Shown: positions 9,421-19,105 of the stretch, piece by piece
How positions within the stretch are numbered: the first letter of the stretch is position 1
How the letters are laid out: each line of letters starts with the position of its first letter
NCBI RefSeq assembly: GCF_012847335.1
Contig: NZ_JABBDX010000001.1
Span: 1-64,000, forward strand
From: Psychrobacter sp. MF31
GTDB lineage: Bacteria > Pseudomonadota > Gammaproteobacteria > Pseudomonadales > Moraxellaceae
Length of the DNA stretch: 64,000 nt
Direction: 5' to 3'
Translations under genes and position numbers: made by a program
Notes under the pieces: generated by a model
Database searches by the model: none
Told to the model about the DNA's origin: nothing
The model's input: only the letters and a program-made list of their open reading frames with translations

Positions 9421-10596
9421 TTAAGGCTTATATTGAACCTGATTGTCTTTTAAACAAAACCAAAGCAAGAGTAAACCATAAAGCAGCCAAAGCACTGCCA
9501 AACTAAAAAAGCCGTTGGTAACTTGCGAAACACTTGCCCCCATTTGATTGAGCTGAACGGAAGTATTGATTGCAGGGGTAGTCGGAATAAGCCAGCGAAT
9601 AGCTTGCAAAAAGGTCGGTAGCTGGCTTGCTGGCCACGGATAGCCGCTAATAAAAAACAGCGGCAATGAGCTGAAAATTAAAATCTGCAAACTGCGCTCA
9701 CGCTTTTTAAACCAAAGCCCAAGTACGCAGCCAAGCGTTGCCACGGTTGGGCAAAACAGCAGCAAAAATAATAAGCTTCCGCCAAGATTTGCGCCGTGGG
9801 TGTAATGATGGAGATCAAACGCCCAGCCATAATAAAAACAGCCGATCACAAAGCTGATGGTACTGAGCGCCGCAATGCGACCAAGCCAACCGCGAATCGA
9901 TGATTGATGGCGGCGTAACTCAAACCAAGTGCCAATGAGCATCGCGGTTCCCATAAGCAAGGTTTGCTGCAAAATCAAAATGGCAACCGCAGGAACGACA
10001 TAAGCGCCGTAGCCTTCAGTTTGGTTATAAAGGGGAACAATGGTTAATGGCACGGCTTGAGTTTTGCTGGCAGCGGTTGGCAAATAAGCGCCATGAGCGA
10101 CGCTTTTTTTGACTTCAATGCCGGCGGAAACCGTTCCAACCGCCTTTAAAAAGCCAAACTGAACGTTTTTATTTAAAATAAAATAGCCGCCATTGCCAAC
10201 CACGCTCACGCTTGCGGATTTTTGCGCCATCACGTTTTGTTCAAGACCACTCGGGATGACCATAAATCCGGCAATATCGTTTTGCCATAACGCCTGCTTG
10301 GCATCGGCTTCGGTGACAAAGCGTTTCACATCAAGCTGCGGGCTTACGCTGGCATAGCGAACGAGGGTTGCTGATAAGCTGCTGTTGTCCTCATCAATGA
10401 TGCCGACCGGAACGTGGTTGACAACCTCTGACGAATACGGCCACGGATAAAAAAAGCCGTAAATAATGGGTGCGATAATAAGCATCAAGAGCACGCCTTT
10501 ATCGGCAAAGACGTCTTTTAGCGTTTGCAAAAAACTGCGCCAAAATCCTAAATAGCTTGGTTTGGTTGCGATTGGTTTTGCGTTCGTTTTTGCCAT
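9421..10596 (-). CDS. ABC-2 type permease of a tripartite exporter
   Basis: A 391-residue inner-membrane protein resembling YhhJ/YbhR-type ABC-2 permeases. One transmembrane helix near residue 35 is followed by a periplasmic domain with PVGIIDEDNSSLSATLVRY and a C-terminal block of about five helices. Its start overlaps the stop of the preceding permease by one base (TAATG), implying translational coupling. The substrate is unknown; related systems export drugs or hydrophobic compounds. No ATP-binding subunit is encoded next to it. Last gene of the tolC-like/hlyD-like/permease/permease operon. Confidence 0.85.
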   Translation of the reverse strand: MAKTNAKPIATKPSYLGFWRSFLQTLKDVFADKGVLLMLIIAPIIYGFFYPWPYSSEVVNHVPVGIIDEDNSSLSATLVRYASVSPQLDVKRFVTEADAKQALWQNDIAGFMVIPSGLEQNVMAQKSASVSVVGNGGYFILNKNVQFGFLKAVGTVSAGIEVKKSVAHGAYLPTAASKTQAVPLTIVPLYNQTEGYGAYVVPAVAILILQQTLLMGTAMLIGTWFELRRHQSSIRGWLGRIAALSTISFVIGCFYYGWAFDLHHYTHGANLGGSLLFLLLFCPTVATLGCVLGLWFKKRERSLQILIFSSLPLFFISGYPWPASQLPTFLQAIRWLIPTTPAINTSVQLNQMGASVSQVTNGFFSLAVLWLLYGLLLLWFCLKDNQVQYKP

Positions 10597-11852
10597 TAGC
10601 GCGACCCCCAGCGATCAGGCTTAGATAGTGCGCGGCGGGTGAGCAGCGTGGTCAACAGCATGGCAATTATCGCAGCAAATATCAGTCCAAAAAATATCGG
10701 CAGCGACAAAAGGGCAGGCGCGCCCATTTGCAACTGCGCGATTTGCAGCTTTAAATAGTGAGTTAATGGCAGTAAATCCGACCAGTACTGAGCACCTTGA
10801 CTCATGGCAATATAAGGAAACGTGACTCCAGCAAAGGCGTAGGAGGGCGCAGAAATAAAGCCCGTGGCTGACAGTCCGGTTCGCAAAGAAAAGGTTGCTA
10901 GCGTAAATATCGCCCCAAGCCAAAACGACAACCAAAGCAGCATCACTTGAGCGCCATAAGTCAGTAAAATAGAGCTGAGCGCTAGCTGCTGCGGATAGCT
11001 TGCAAGTCCGACCGATATCGCCGCCCAAATGGTGAATGCAAGCGTTGGATAAGCATATTTACCAAGAAGTCCAAACATTACCATGAAAAAAGGCGTTTTC
11101 GTTGGTTTTGGGGTGATTGCTGTTGTTGAGTTGATCGGACGAGAATCAGGTAAATTTTGCCGCTGACCTGCGATGAACTGCGCCCAATGACCCAGCGTTT
11201 TATCCCGAAGTTCGCGACCAATCGTTGTCGCGCCAATGACCATGGCTAAAATGTGCAACAGCGCCGGAATGACGGTCGATGCCAAAAACTGCTGATAATT
11301 GGTCGCCTCATTAAATAAGCTGATCCGGCTGATTTTAATGGGTGAGTAGTCAATGGCAGCTTGCAAGGGCGACGCGCCTTGTTTAATAAGCTGCTGAATT
11401 TCAACGCCTGCTGACACCGTTCCGACCACCGATTGAACGCTTTTTTGGATGATTCCTGAATGCGTGCCGTATTGCGCATTGACTTGTAAAATAATGGGCG
11501 CCGGATTTTTGGATAAAATATGGGTGGTAAAGTCATTTGGGATGATAACCACGGCATAAATGTCGCGGCGCAGCAGTGCCTCTTGAGCATCACTTTGATT
11601 ATGATAAAACTTTTGAACATAAATGTCGGGACTGGCATCCAAATAGCGAACCACCGTATTGGCAACCGCGCCATGATCCTCATCAATCACGCCAATGGGC
11701 AAATTGGTCACTTGCGATTGCGAAAAAATCCACCAAATCAGCGCGATGGTGACGAGCGGAATCCAAAGCACCATCGCCAAATCCCACGGATTTTTGCGTA
11801 AAAAGCGCCGCTCAAATGCCGCGCTTCGACGCCATGCAGAAAAAAACGTCAC
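10596..11852 (-). CDS. ABC-2 type permease of a tripartite exporter
   Basis: A 418-residue paralogue of the neighbouring permease. Both have an N-terminal helix (here DLAMVLWIPLVTIALIWWIF) and a periplasmic domain opening LPIGVIDEDHGAVANTVVRYL, followed by about five C-terminal helices. An extra polar loop of about 30 residues (around 225-255) separates the first C-terminal helices. It lies 3 bp after the HlyD-like gene. Together the two permeases could form a heterodimer that needs an ATPase supplied from elsewhere. Confidence 0.85.
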   Translation of the reverse strand: MTFFSAWRRSAAFERRFLRKNPWDLAMVLWIPLVTIALIWWIFSQSQVTNLPIGVIDEDHGAVANTVVRYLDASPDIYVQKFYHNQSDAQEALLRRDIYAVVIIPNDFTTHILSKNPAPIILQVNAQYGTHSGIIQKSVQSVVGTVSAGVEIQQLIKQGASPLQAAIDYSPIKISRISLFNEATNYQQFLASTVIPALLHILAMVIGATTIGRELRDKTLGHWAQFIAGQRQNLPDSRPINSTTAITPKPTKTPFFMVMFGLLGKYAYPTLAFTIWAAISVGLASYPQQLALSSILLTYGAQVMLLWLSFWLGAIFTLATFSLRTGLSATGFISAPSYAFAGVTFPYIAMSQGAQYWSDLLPLTHYLKLQIAQLQMGAPALLSLPIFFGLIFAAIIAMLLTTLLTRRALSKPDRWGSR

Positions 11853-11855
11853 GGC

Positions 11856-13148
11856 TTAAGGCGCTTTGTTGGGCGTGATGGTAACAACCACGCTCATCCC
11901 TGAGCGGATTCGCGCATCCGGCTCTGTAGGGCGAGCTTTGATTTCAAAGGTGCGAACATCAAAGCCGTCATCGTTGTTGGTTGGTCGCCACGTGGCAAAA
12001 TCGGCTAGGGCTGAGCTTGCAAATACCGTAAAGGTTTTGGTGAAGGGCTTATCGGGCGTGGAGAGCGCCGGAATCGTCCCAACAAATTGCTGATTGATGG
12101 CAAATTGGCTTAAATAGCGCTCAGTGACACTCAGCACCAGCCATTGGTTGTCGGTATCGACCAGTGTGAGCAGCGGAACGCCTTCGCCAATGACTTCACC
12201 TGGATTGACAATGACCGTATCGACCAGCCCTGAAATAGGACTTTTTAAATTGGCTTCCTCTTTTGCTGCCATGGCTTCAGCAAGTTTGCCTTCCACTTGA
12301 GCAACCTGAGCGCTTGCCGCGTCTTTATCCTCACTGCGAGCGCCTTCTTGAGCCAGCTCATATTGCAACCGCGCCGCTTCGGTTTGTTCTTGGTTGGCGA
12401 TAAATTGCGCGTAAGCTTCATCGCGTTTTTGCCGTGCCATCAAGCCTTCTTCATAAAGCCGATTGATACGCTCATAAGTATTTGCTGCCAGATCCGAGGC
12501 GGCTTTATGGGCAAGCCAAGCCGCTTTTGCTTGTGCAATTTCTTGCGGTCTTGCGCCATTATTGGCTTTATCAAGCTGACTTTGCGCCGCTTTTTTTCCT
12601 GCTTCCGCTTGGCTGATTTTGGCGTTGATTTCCGGCGAGTCCATTTCAATTAATTGCTGACCTTTTTTTACCATGTCACCTTCAGTCACCAAAATTTGCG
12701 CAATTCTCCCTGGAACTTTGGCAGCAATGGAAGTTTGCTGAAGCTGCATTTGACCTTGTAGGGTGATGGTTTGCGAACTTTGGTGATTCGATTTGCCAAA
12801 AGGCTTAGTCAAAGTTTTGGATAAAATGGCAGGATCGTCTTTGAATAAGCCATAAGCCACAATGCCTAATATCAGCAGTAAAATCAGCGCCATGATTATA
12901 TTCTTAAGCCGCGCTTTATTTTTTTGCTTTTTCTCGCTCGTTCGCGGGTAAGGCGTGGTTATAGGTTCATCAAAAGCCGACTGTAAGTTTTCATCATCTT
13001 CATTGCTTAATGGATCGTTTGTTAATAAGCCATCGTCTAACTCATCATTTTTTAATGGCTCAACGTTTTGCGCGTCAGCTTTGGGCAAGGGTTCTGACGT
13101 TTTTTCAGCCTTGGTCAAATCATCCGAGTCAGTAGCGTGGTCGCGCAT
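11856..13148 (-). CDS. HlyD-family membrane fusion protein
   Basis: A 430-residue periplasmic adaptor. About 80 polar cytoplasmic residues precede one transmembrane helix (IIMALILLLILGIVAYGLF). A lipoyl half-motif (QTSIAAKVPGRIAQILVTEGDMVKKGQQLIE; only key parts given: AAKVPGRI, EGDMVKKGQ), a long alpha-helical hairpin rich in Ala, Gln and Glu (about 165-280) and a second lipoyl half with SPISGLVDTVIVNPGEVI follow. This is the YbhG/YhiI/EmrA type, bridging the inner-membrane permeases and the TolC-like channel. The cytoplasmic extension is longer than usual. Confidence 0.9.
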   Translation of the reverse strand: MRDHATDSDDLTKAEKTSEPLPKADAQNVEPLKNDELDDGLLTNDPLSNEDDENLQSAFDEPITTPYPRTSEKKQKNKARLKNIIMALILLLILGIVAYGLFKDDPAILSKTLTKPFGKSNHQSSQTITLQGQMQLQQTSIAAKVPGRIAQILVTEGDMVKKGQQLIEMDSPEINAKISQAEAGKKAAQSQLDKANNGARPQEIAQAKAAWLAHKAASDLAANTYERINRLYEEGLMARQKRDEAYAQFIANQEQTEAARLQYELAQEGARSEDKDAASAQVAQVEGKLAEAMAAKEEANLKSPISGLVDTVIVNPGEVIGEGVPLLTLVDTDNQWLVLSVTERYLSQFAINQQFVGTIPALSTPDKPFTKTFTVFASSALADFATWRPTNNDDGFDVRTFEIKARPTEPDARIRSGMSVVVTITPNKAP

Positions 13149-13203
13149 GGCAAAAGTTCCTAAAGCTGAAAAAATGAGTAAAAACGTAAAGGATGGGATG
13201 GTA

Positions 13204-14817
13204 TTAGCGATCTTGATACAGCGTTGGCAAATGAATGTCGGCAGCAGCTAAATAATGATTAAAATCAAGCGGCGTGCCACAGCTTTGCATTAACGCTGCT
13301 AAAGCTTGAACGTAATCGTTTGCTGCTTGCGCCTGCTCAGTTCGGGATTTGAGATATTGGGTTTGCGCTTGAACCACCTCGACTGTGGTATTCACGCCTT
13401 CTTCTAGCCCAAGCCTGCGAAGTCGCAGCACCTCTGCCGCCAAATCAACATTGCTTTGCAAGCTTTGGTAGCGCGATTGGGCGTTGTTGACGTCATGCCA
13501 GTTTTTTTCAACCAGCAGTAATACATTGTCGCTGACCTCAATCTTTGATAAATCCGCTTGGCGAATTTTGGCGCTGCTTGAGGCGTTTAATGCTGATTTA
13601 TCAAGCCCGCCCCAAAGCTTCCAACTTGCCGAAACGCCGGCAAGCCAGCTGGGTTTTTCCTCAATTTGGCTGTAGCCATACATCATAACCGTAGGTTTAA
13701 GTCCCGTATCAGATAGCGCATGAAGCTGCTCTGCTTGGGCGCGTTTGGCGGCGACTTTTTGAAATGCCGGATGGTTTTTTAATGCCAAATCTTGAAAATA
13801 GCTGACATCCGCAAGCGGTTTGCTTGAGACAAATAACGGCGTGGTCGGCTTGATTCGATACTCTGTTCGCAGCAATCGTTGCAGCGCAATCATGGCAAGC
13901 CTTGCGTCATTATTGGCATTAACTGCGGCGCTTTTGGCATCGGCAAGTGCAGACTGAGCTTCTAAGCGCTCAACGCGCGAGATAAAGCCTTCTTCAAATA
14001 AGCGCTTGGCTAAATGGTCAGTTTGTTGCAAAGTTTGCTCAGCATCATCGCGCAAATACGCGCCAATAATCGCCAGTTGCGCTTTAAAATATCGCTCAAT
14101 TAAGGTGCCATAAAGCTCATTTTTATCCAAAACATCATCGGCAAGGGCTTCATTGGTTCGCGCGTCACTAAGCGCCACTGCTGCATCCGTGCGACCAGCA
14201 GTATAAACCGGCCACGCCACGCCAATTCCAGCGGCAGTTTTGGTTCCTGAGCGTTTAAACTCATAAGAATCAGGAATTTTATCGCCGACCAACTCGCCAA
14301 AATTGGGCAACTCAGGGATATCAACCATCGGTGGAATCAAATCGGTCACATGATTTTGCGCCTCATTGATGCCGTTGGTCACGCCATTTTTTAACGTGGA
14401 TAAATCAATATCTTCTTGCAGCGTATAAGCATTGGCGGACACTTGCGCAAAGACAAACGGCTTATCAAGGGTTTTAAGTGCCTCCGATTGAAAGCGGCTT
14501 GCCGCAATATTGGCTTGGTTTGCTGCAAGTTTGGGCGAGACGGCGCTGAGCATGGTCTGCGCTTGCTCAAGGCTTAAAAAGCTTGGCACGTCAACCGGAT
14601 AGCTGTTGGTAACGCGGGTTTTGGTTATAGGGTCAATGAGCGTCGTTAAATTTGGCGCAATCTCACGATTGATGCTATCCGTCACGGCTAAAGGCGCCGC
14701 CTCAACGATGGGCGTGGTCATGACTTCGTTAGATTCAGCGCTTGCCAACGTTGGCAAGAGGAGTAAGGTTACCAACAAAGTTAAGGCGGTATTTTTGGAA
14801 GCCAATAAAGCGGTCAT
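13204..14817 (-). CDS. TolC-family outer-membrane efflux channel
   Basis: A 537-residue exported protein. The N-terminus TALLASKNTALTLLVTLLLLPTLASAES is a signal peptide with a cleavage site near residue 28. The remainder contains two outer-membrane efflux (OEP) repeats rich in Ala, Gln and Leu coiled coil; the repeat hallmarks are LFEEGFISRVERLEAQSALADA and LGLEEGVNTTVEVVQAQTQYL. It heads the exporter operon and supplies its outer-membrane exit duct. An insertion near residues 130-170 (PPMVDIPELPNFGELVGDKI) is proline-rich and not typical of TolC. Confidence 0.9.
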   Translation of the reverse strand: MTALLASKNTALTLLVTLLLLPTLASAESNEVMTTPIVEAAPLAVTDSINREIAPNLTTLIDPITKTRVTNSYPVDVPSFLSLEQAQTMLSAVSPKLAANQANIAASRFQSEALKTLDKPFVFAQVSANAYTLQEDIDLSTLKNGVTNGINEAQNHVTDLIPPMVDIPELPNFGELVGDKIPDSYEFKRSGTKTAAGIGVAWPVYTAGRTDAAVALSDARTNEALADDVLDKNELYGTLIERYFKAQLAIIGAYLRDDAEQTLQQTDHLAKRLFEEGFISRVERLEAQSALADAKSAAVNANNDARLAMIALQRLLRTEYRIKPTTPLFVSSKPLADVSYFQDLALKNHPAFQKVAAKRAQAEQLHALSDTGLKPTVMMYGYSQIEEKPSWLAGVSASWKLWGGLDKSALNASSSAKIRQADLSKIEVSDNVLLLVEKNWHDVNNAQSRYQSLQSNVDLAAEVLRLRRLGLEEGVNTTVEVVQAQTQYLKSRTEQAQAANDYVQALAALMQSCGTPLDFNHYLAAADIHLPTLYQDR

Positions 14818-15040
14818 AAGAAAAATGCCATAAAGTCAATAAAAAGTAGCGCAATTGCCACCACGCCCAAATCGATCAGCGCTATACTCTAAAACCCCAA
14901 TCATGACGGGTCAATGCTCAGTATTTTACCTATTTTACTTGTAAAAGATAGCACCATATGCTATGGATTAAAACATAACCATGGCGCATAGCAAATAAAT
15001 AATAACTAAATAGTCATTAAATAATAATCAAGGAGCCAAC

Positions 15041-16639
15041 ATGAGCGGTTATATTCTAGCGCTTGATCAAGGCACGACCTCAAGCCGAGCGATTTTGTAT
15101 GACGATCACGCGCGCCCCATGAACATCGCTCAAAAGCCGACGACCTTAATGACGCCAAAAGCCGATTTTGTTGAGCAAGATGCGCGGCAAATTTGGCAAT
15201 CGCAGCTCAGCTGTGCTCATGATGTGATTAACCAAGCAGGGCTTTTAGCCACCGATGTGAGCGCCATTGCCATCACCAATCAGCGCGAATCGATTGTTAT
15301 TTGGGATAAAAGTACCGGAAAACCGCTTGCTCCTGCCATCATTTGGCAAGACCGGCGCACAGCAACTCTTTGCCAAACGCTGATCGAAAATCCGCCGCTG
15401 ACCCAAACCAAAACTGCCTTAAGCGCAAAAGATATCCAAAGCAAAACCGGACTGCGCTTAGATCCTTATTTTAGCGCCACCAAAATCGCTTGGCTGCTCC
15501 AAAATAATCCCGATATCAAATCTCGGCTTGGTTCAAACCAACTGGCAGTGGGAACGATTGACAGCTGGCTGATTTTTAATTTAACCGGTGGCAATCACGT
15601 TATTGATATTACCAACGCCTCGCGAACCTTATTGTTTGATATTCATAAACTTACATGGTCAGATGAGCTTTGCGCTTATTTTGACATTCCCAAAGCCATT
15701 TTGCCTAAAGTTTTGCCTTCAGATGCACTTTTTGGCAAAACCAAAGCCGGACTTTTTGCCAAGCCCATTCCCATTCAAGCTGTTCTTGGTGACCAACAAG
15801 CCGCGCTGTTTGGTCAAAACTGCTTTCAAGCCGGAATGGCAAAAAATACTTATGGCACAGGCTGCTTTATGCTGATGAATATTGGCAATGCGCCGAAAGT
15901 GAGCGAGCATGAGCTGCTGACTACCGTAGCTTGGCAAAGAAAAATGCCCGCAACGAAATCCGAGAGTCATGCGCTTGGCGTGTTGGTTGAGTCAGGAAAG
16001 CGTCTATTAAATCCCAATCAAAATCAGTCCGCAAGACAAGTCAGCTTCGCGTTAGAGGGCAGCGTATTTATGGCAGGTGCGATCGTTCAGTGGCTTCGCG
16101 ATAACCTTGGCATCATTAAAAACAGCGGCGATATAGAAGCGCTTGCCGAGCAAGTTAATAGTAGCGAAAATGTTGTTTTGTTACCTGCATTTACTGGGCT
16201 TGGTGCCCCGTTTTGGCGCTCCGATGTCAGTGCCGCTCTCACCGGAATGACTCGCGGCACCACCAAAGCCCACATTGCTCGCGCCGCCCTTGAAGCCATT
16301 GCTTATCAAACCTATGATGTGCTCATCGCCATGCAAAAAGACAGCCCCAAGCCCTTAACTGAGCTTCGCGTTGATGGGGGCGCGGCAAACAATGACTTGC
16401 TCATGCAGTTTCAAGCTGATTTGCTCGGCGTTCCTGTATTGCGACCCAAAGATACCGAAATTACTGCCAAAGGCGCCGCCTTACTTGCCGGAATGAAAAC
16501 CAAGCTTTATGACGACGCCATACTGCAATCGTCTTGGCAAGTTGAGCGCATTTTTGAGCCGAAAATGAGTGACGATCAACGAAATCATTGTCTTAATAAA
16601 TGGCAATCGGCGTTGAGCCGAGCATTGATGCCACTTTAA
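15041..16639 (+). CDS. glpK: Glycerol kinase
   Basis: A 532-residue FGGY-family kinase that phosphorylates glycerol to sn-glycerol 3-phosphate. Visible are the N-terminal phosphate loop LALDQGTTSSRAI, the glycerol-contact region ITNQRES, DPYFSATKIAW, GDQQAALFGQ (with the catalytic Asp) and YGTGCFMLMN. The second ATPase domain has GLGAPFW and RVDGGAANNDLLMQFQAD. It is about 30 residues longer than E. coli GlpK because of an insertion at about residues 300-333. The start follows an AAGGAG site. No glpF or glpD lies nearby, so glycerol uptake genes are elsewhere. Confidence 0.95.
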   Translation: MSGYILALDQGTTSSRAILYDDHARPMNIAQKPTTLMTPKADFVEQDARQIWQSQLSCAHDVINQAGLLATDVSAIAITNQRESIVIWDKSTGKPLAPAIIWQDRRTATLCQTLIENPPLTQTKTALSAKDIQSKTGLRLDPYFSATKIAWLLQNNPDIKSRLGSNQLAVGTIDSWLIFNLTGGNHVIDITNASRTLLFDIHKLTWSDELCAYFDIPKAILPKVLPSDALFGKTKAGLFAKPIPIQAVLGDQQAALFGQNCFQAGMAKNTYGTGCFMLMNIGNAPKVSEHELLTTVAWQRKMPATKSESHALGVLVESGKRLLNPNQNQSARQVSFALEGSVFMAGAIVQWLRDNLGIIKNSGDIEALAEQVNSSENVVLLPAFTGLGAPFWRSDVSAALTGMTRGTTKAHIARAALEAIAYQTYDVLIAMQKDSPKPLTELRVDGGAANNDLLMQFQADLLGVPVLRPKDTEITAKGAALLAGMKTKLYDDAILQSSWQVERIFEPKMSDDQRNHCLNKWQSALSRALMPL

Positions 16640-16944
16640 TTTATTAATTTTTTCAAAGCCGTAAATCATTTAAGGAATTAATTTTTTAATCAAGCAAATG
16701 TTGATACAAACTGTAACCTATCAAGTTCATGATCGTAACAAGACTTACAGAATTTGAGTAGCCATCAAGGATCCTATTTCCTAAAATTAAAACAATCGGC
16801 AATTAATTATCAAATAATTAAATCCATAGTTCATTCATGGTTTAGTTTAAAAATAAATAAATCTATTTTTATAAAAATTTTGATAATTAATTTAAACATT
16901 CAATAAATTATAAATAATTTAATAAATAAAATAAGGATAAAATA
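16640..16944. other. AT-rich intergenic region upstream of the glycine-zipper gene
   Basis: 305 bp with very high A+T content, particularly after 16830, where long runs of AAATTTATT-like sequence occur. It probably holds the promoter of the 16945 gene, whose start is preceded by AAGGAT. No gene, stem-loop terminator or clear operator was recognised. Confidence 0.4.
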
Positions 16945-17457
16945 ATGAGCAATTATGATGGTATTAACCGCAGTGAAGTTAAAGACATGACTCACGAAAC
17001 TAAAAAAGATTTAAATGCCGATGTCATTACTGGTGAGCCAGGATCGCATCCAGTGGGTACAGGAATTGGAGGTTTAGGTGGTGCGGCAGCTGGCGCTGCT
17101 ATTGGAACTGCCGCAGGACCGTTAGGAACGCTCATTGGTGGCGCAATTGGTGCGATCGTTGGCGGAGGCGTTGGTCATGCCGCAGCAGAAGCTATTGACC
17201 CAACGCGTGAAGAAGCTTACTGGCGCGCGGAATATGCCAATACCGCTTACAACAGACCAGAGTATGAGTTTGATCGCGACTTGCATCCAGCTTATGCAGT
17301 CGGCTATGCCAACCGAGCTCGCTATCCGGCAGATGCGCAATTTGAAGATTACGAAACTGACCTTCGTCGCTCTTGGGATGACGTAAAAGGAGAATCGAAA
17401 ATGACTTGGGAAGATGCAAGATTGGCTTCTCGAGATGCTTGGAATCGCGTCAGCTAA
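16945..17457 (+). CDS. Glycine-zipper domain protein of unknown function
   Basis: 170 residues. Residues 37-75 form a glycine-zipper segment with GxxxG-type spacing (GIGGLGGAAAGAAIGTAAG, then LGTLIGGAIGAIVGGGVGHAAA), able to form a tightly packed membrane-inserted hairpin. There is no N-terminal signal peptide. The C-terminal half is acidic and rich in Tyr, Arg and Trp, with two similar helices (LRRSWDDVKGESKMTWEDAR and ASRDAWNRV). Similar zipper-plus-YWR proteins occur in Moraxellaceae and are often called stress-related, but that is not shown here. The gene stands alone between AT-rich gaps. Confidence 0.65.
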   Translation: MSNYDGINRSEVKDMTHETKKDLNADVITGEPGSHPVGTGIGGLGGAAAGAAIGTAAGPLGTLIGGAIGAIVGGGVGHAAAEAIDPTREEAYWRAEYANTAYNRPEYEFDRDLHPAYAVGYANRARYPADAQFEDYETDLRRSWDDVKGESKMTWEDARLASRDAWNRVS

Positions 17458-17838
17458 CTTTGTCAACTAATACTAATGATAAATAATTTTTAAATGACTG
17501 AGTTAAGCATAGATTAAATTTATAATATTGCTATTAATAATATGATTAACTTAATCAAATTTAATGATTAAAATTTTAGTTCTAAACTTGGGAAATAATC
17601 CTATAGTTTATGATATATTAAAGCTTTCAGAGGTAACTTTGAAAGCTTTTTTATGCTTTTAATCTAGAGATTTGATCATAAGGTCAAGTGATTAAATAAC
17701 AAAATGCTGGCTAATATCAAAATCTAGCAGAGTTAAAATTACTCTAATAAAACCACAATTTTAATGTTGATATAGAAAAATATATTATTTTATTTGAAAT
17801 TGATAAAAATGACATCATTCTAATAGTAAAGGCAGATC
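17458..17838. other. AT-rich intergenic region with one terminator
   Basis: 381 bp of strongly AT-rich DNA. It includes the terminator at 17620-17653 and presumably the promoter of the 17839 gene. Nothing else was recognised. Confidence 0.4.
17620..17653 (+). terminator. Rho-independent terminator
   Basis: A perfect 9-bp stem (AAAGCTTTC / GAAAGCTTT) with a 12-nt loop is followed by a T run. It lies 160 bp after the glycine-zipper gene, which implies either a long 3' UTR or a small RNA ending here. Confidence 0.65.
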
Positions 17839-18882
17839 ATGAATCAGAACAATTCCTCGCAATGGTCAAATTCTTCCAATAAAAGATTTACCATTGCCAC
17901 GGCAAATTTGCTGAATTTTGCCAATTCAAATCGTACCTTTTATGAGAACACGCCGCCTTATGATGAAACGTCATTTCAAAAAAAGCTGTCAGGATTAACG
18001 AGGTTATTGTCGCCCGTTCATGCTGATATTTTAGCGGTTCAGGAAGTTTGGGATAGCGAAGCTTTGACCAAACTTGGTATAAATCTTGGATTTACTTCCG
18101 ATCAAGTGATCGCGCCGCTTGCTAGTAATGACCGTCAAAGTCCATTTACGCAGGGTCTTGGCGCTCAAAAAACGCCTGCAGTTGGTATCTTGACGCGATT
18201 TCCCGTGCTTGAGAAAACCTTGCTGACGGAGGTGATCAAAGAAGCGGTGATTGAGGTTCCCGATGTGGGGCTTTATCAAAGCTTTATGCGACCGCCATTA
18301 CTATTGCGATTGGATGTGTTAGGGCTGCCCATTACCGTCATTACGGCGCATTTAAAAAGCAAACGCGCTTATTTTTTGCATGATGATCAAGGTGCGCCGC
18401 TTGAAGATTTGAATGATCCGAACATTCGGGTTCGGGCAAAGCTGAGAAGCCTTTGTATGCGAGCGGCTGAAGCGGCTTCAATTCGGATGGCGATTATTAA
18501 CCGGCTTCAACATACCCGTGAACCGCTGATCTTGCTTGGTGATATGAATGATGTGACCAATAGCGTCACCACGCAATTGATGAGTGAGACCAGTGAAGTT
18601 AATTATGATAAAAGCTTGCGAGATGTGGCGCTGTTTGATGCCGCTTTAGTTCAAGCAAGGGTTGATGCCATGAAAGAGATGGCTTACTCTCATATTTATC
18701 AAGGGGTTCCTGAAATCATTGATCAATTGATGGTTTCAGAAGAGTTTTTAAGCACCAGTAAGTTTGCAAAAGGTCAAATTGATCAGGTTGATTATTTTAA
18801 TGATCATTTGAAGTGGGATATTACCGATCGGGTAACAGATCATGGTATCATACGCGCTAAAATAAAGCTTTATGAATCATAG
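17839..18882 (+). CDS. Endonuclease/exonuclease/phosphatase family protein
   Basis: 347 residues of the EEP (DNase I/exonuclease III-like) fold, cytoplasmic, with no signal peptide. The metal and active-site motifs are in order: IATANLLNF (Asn), LAVQEVWD (metal-binding Glu), TAHLKSKRA (His region), LLGDMNDVTNS (Asp and Asn) and the closing TDHGIIRAKI (Asp-His). The catalytic set is therefore complete. The substrate could be DNA, a phosphoester or a phospholipid; the sequence does not decide. Confidence 0.8.
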   Translation: MNQNNSSQWSNSSNKRFTIATANLLNFANSNRTFYENTPPYDETSFQKKLSGLTRLLSPVHADILAVQEVWDSEALTKLGINLGFTSDQVIAPLASNDRQSPFTQGLGAQKTPAVGILTRFPVLEKTLLTEVIKEAVIEVPDVGLYQSFMRPPLLLRLDVLGLPITVITAHLKSKRAYFLHDDQGAPLEDLNDPNIRVRAKLRSLCMRAAEAASIRMAIINRLQHTREPLILLGDMNDVTNSVTTQLMSETSEVNYDKSLRDVALFDAALVQARVDAMKEMAYSHIYQGVPEIIDQLMVSEEFLSTSKFAKGQIDQVDYFNDHLKWDITDRVTDHGIIRAKIKLYES

Positions 18883-19105
18883 GCAAATTTGTTATATCTT
18901 AATCTCTTATTTTTATATTAAGTTATGAATTCGTTTTTTTTGAATCATAAGGCAAGCTTGATGTTAGTCAAGTGTTTGTGATGCTTCTTTTTTGTGTTGA
19001 TCGGGGTAGCATTTATCGTGATCCGTATGAAAAATATTGGGCGAGCATCAAAATAGTAATCAAGAGGTCTGATAATTAAGCAGACTTAACACGACGAGGT
19101 TTTTA

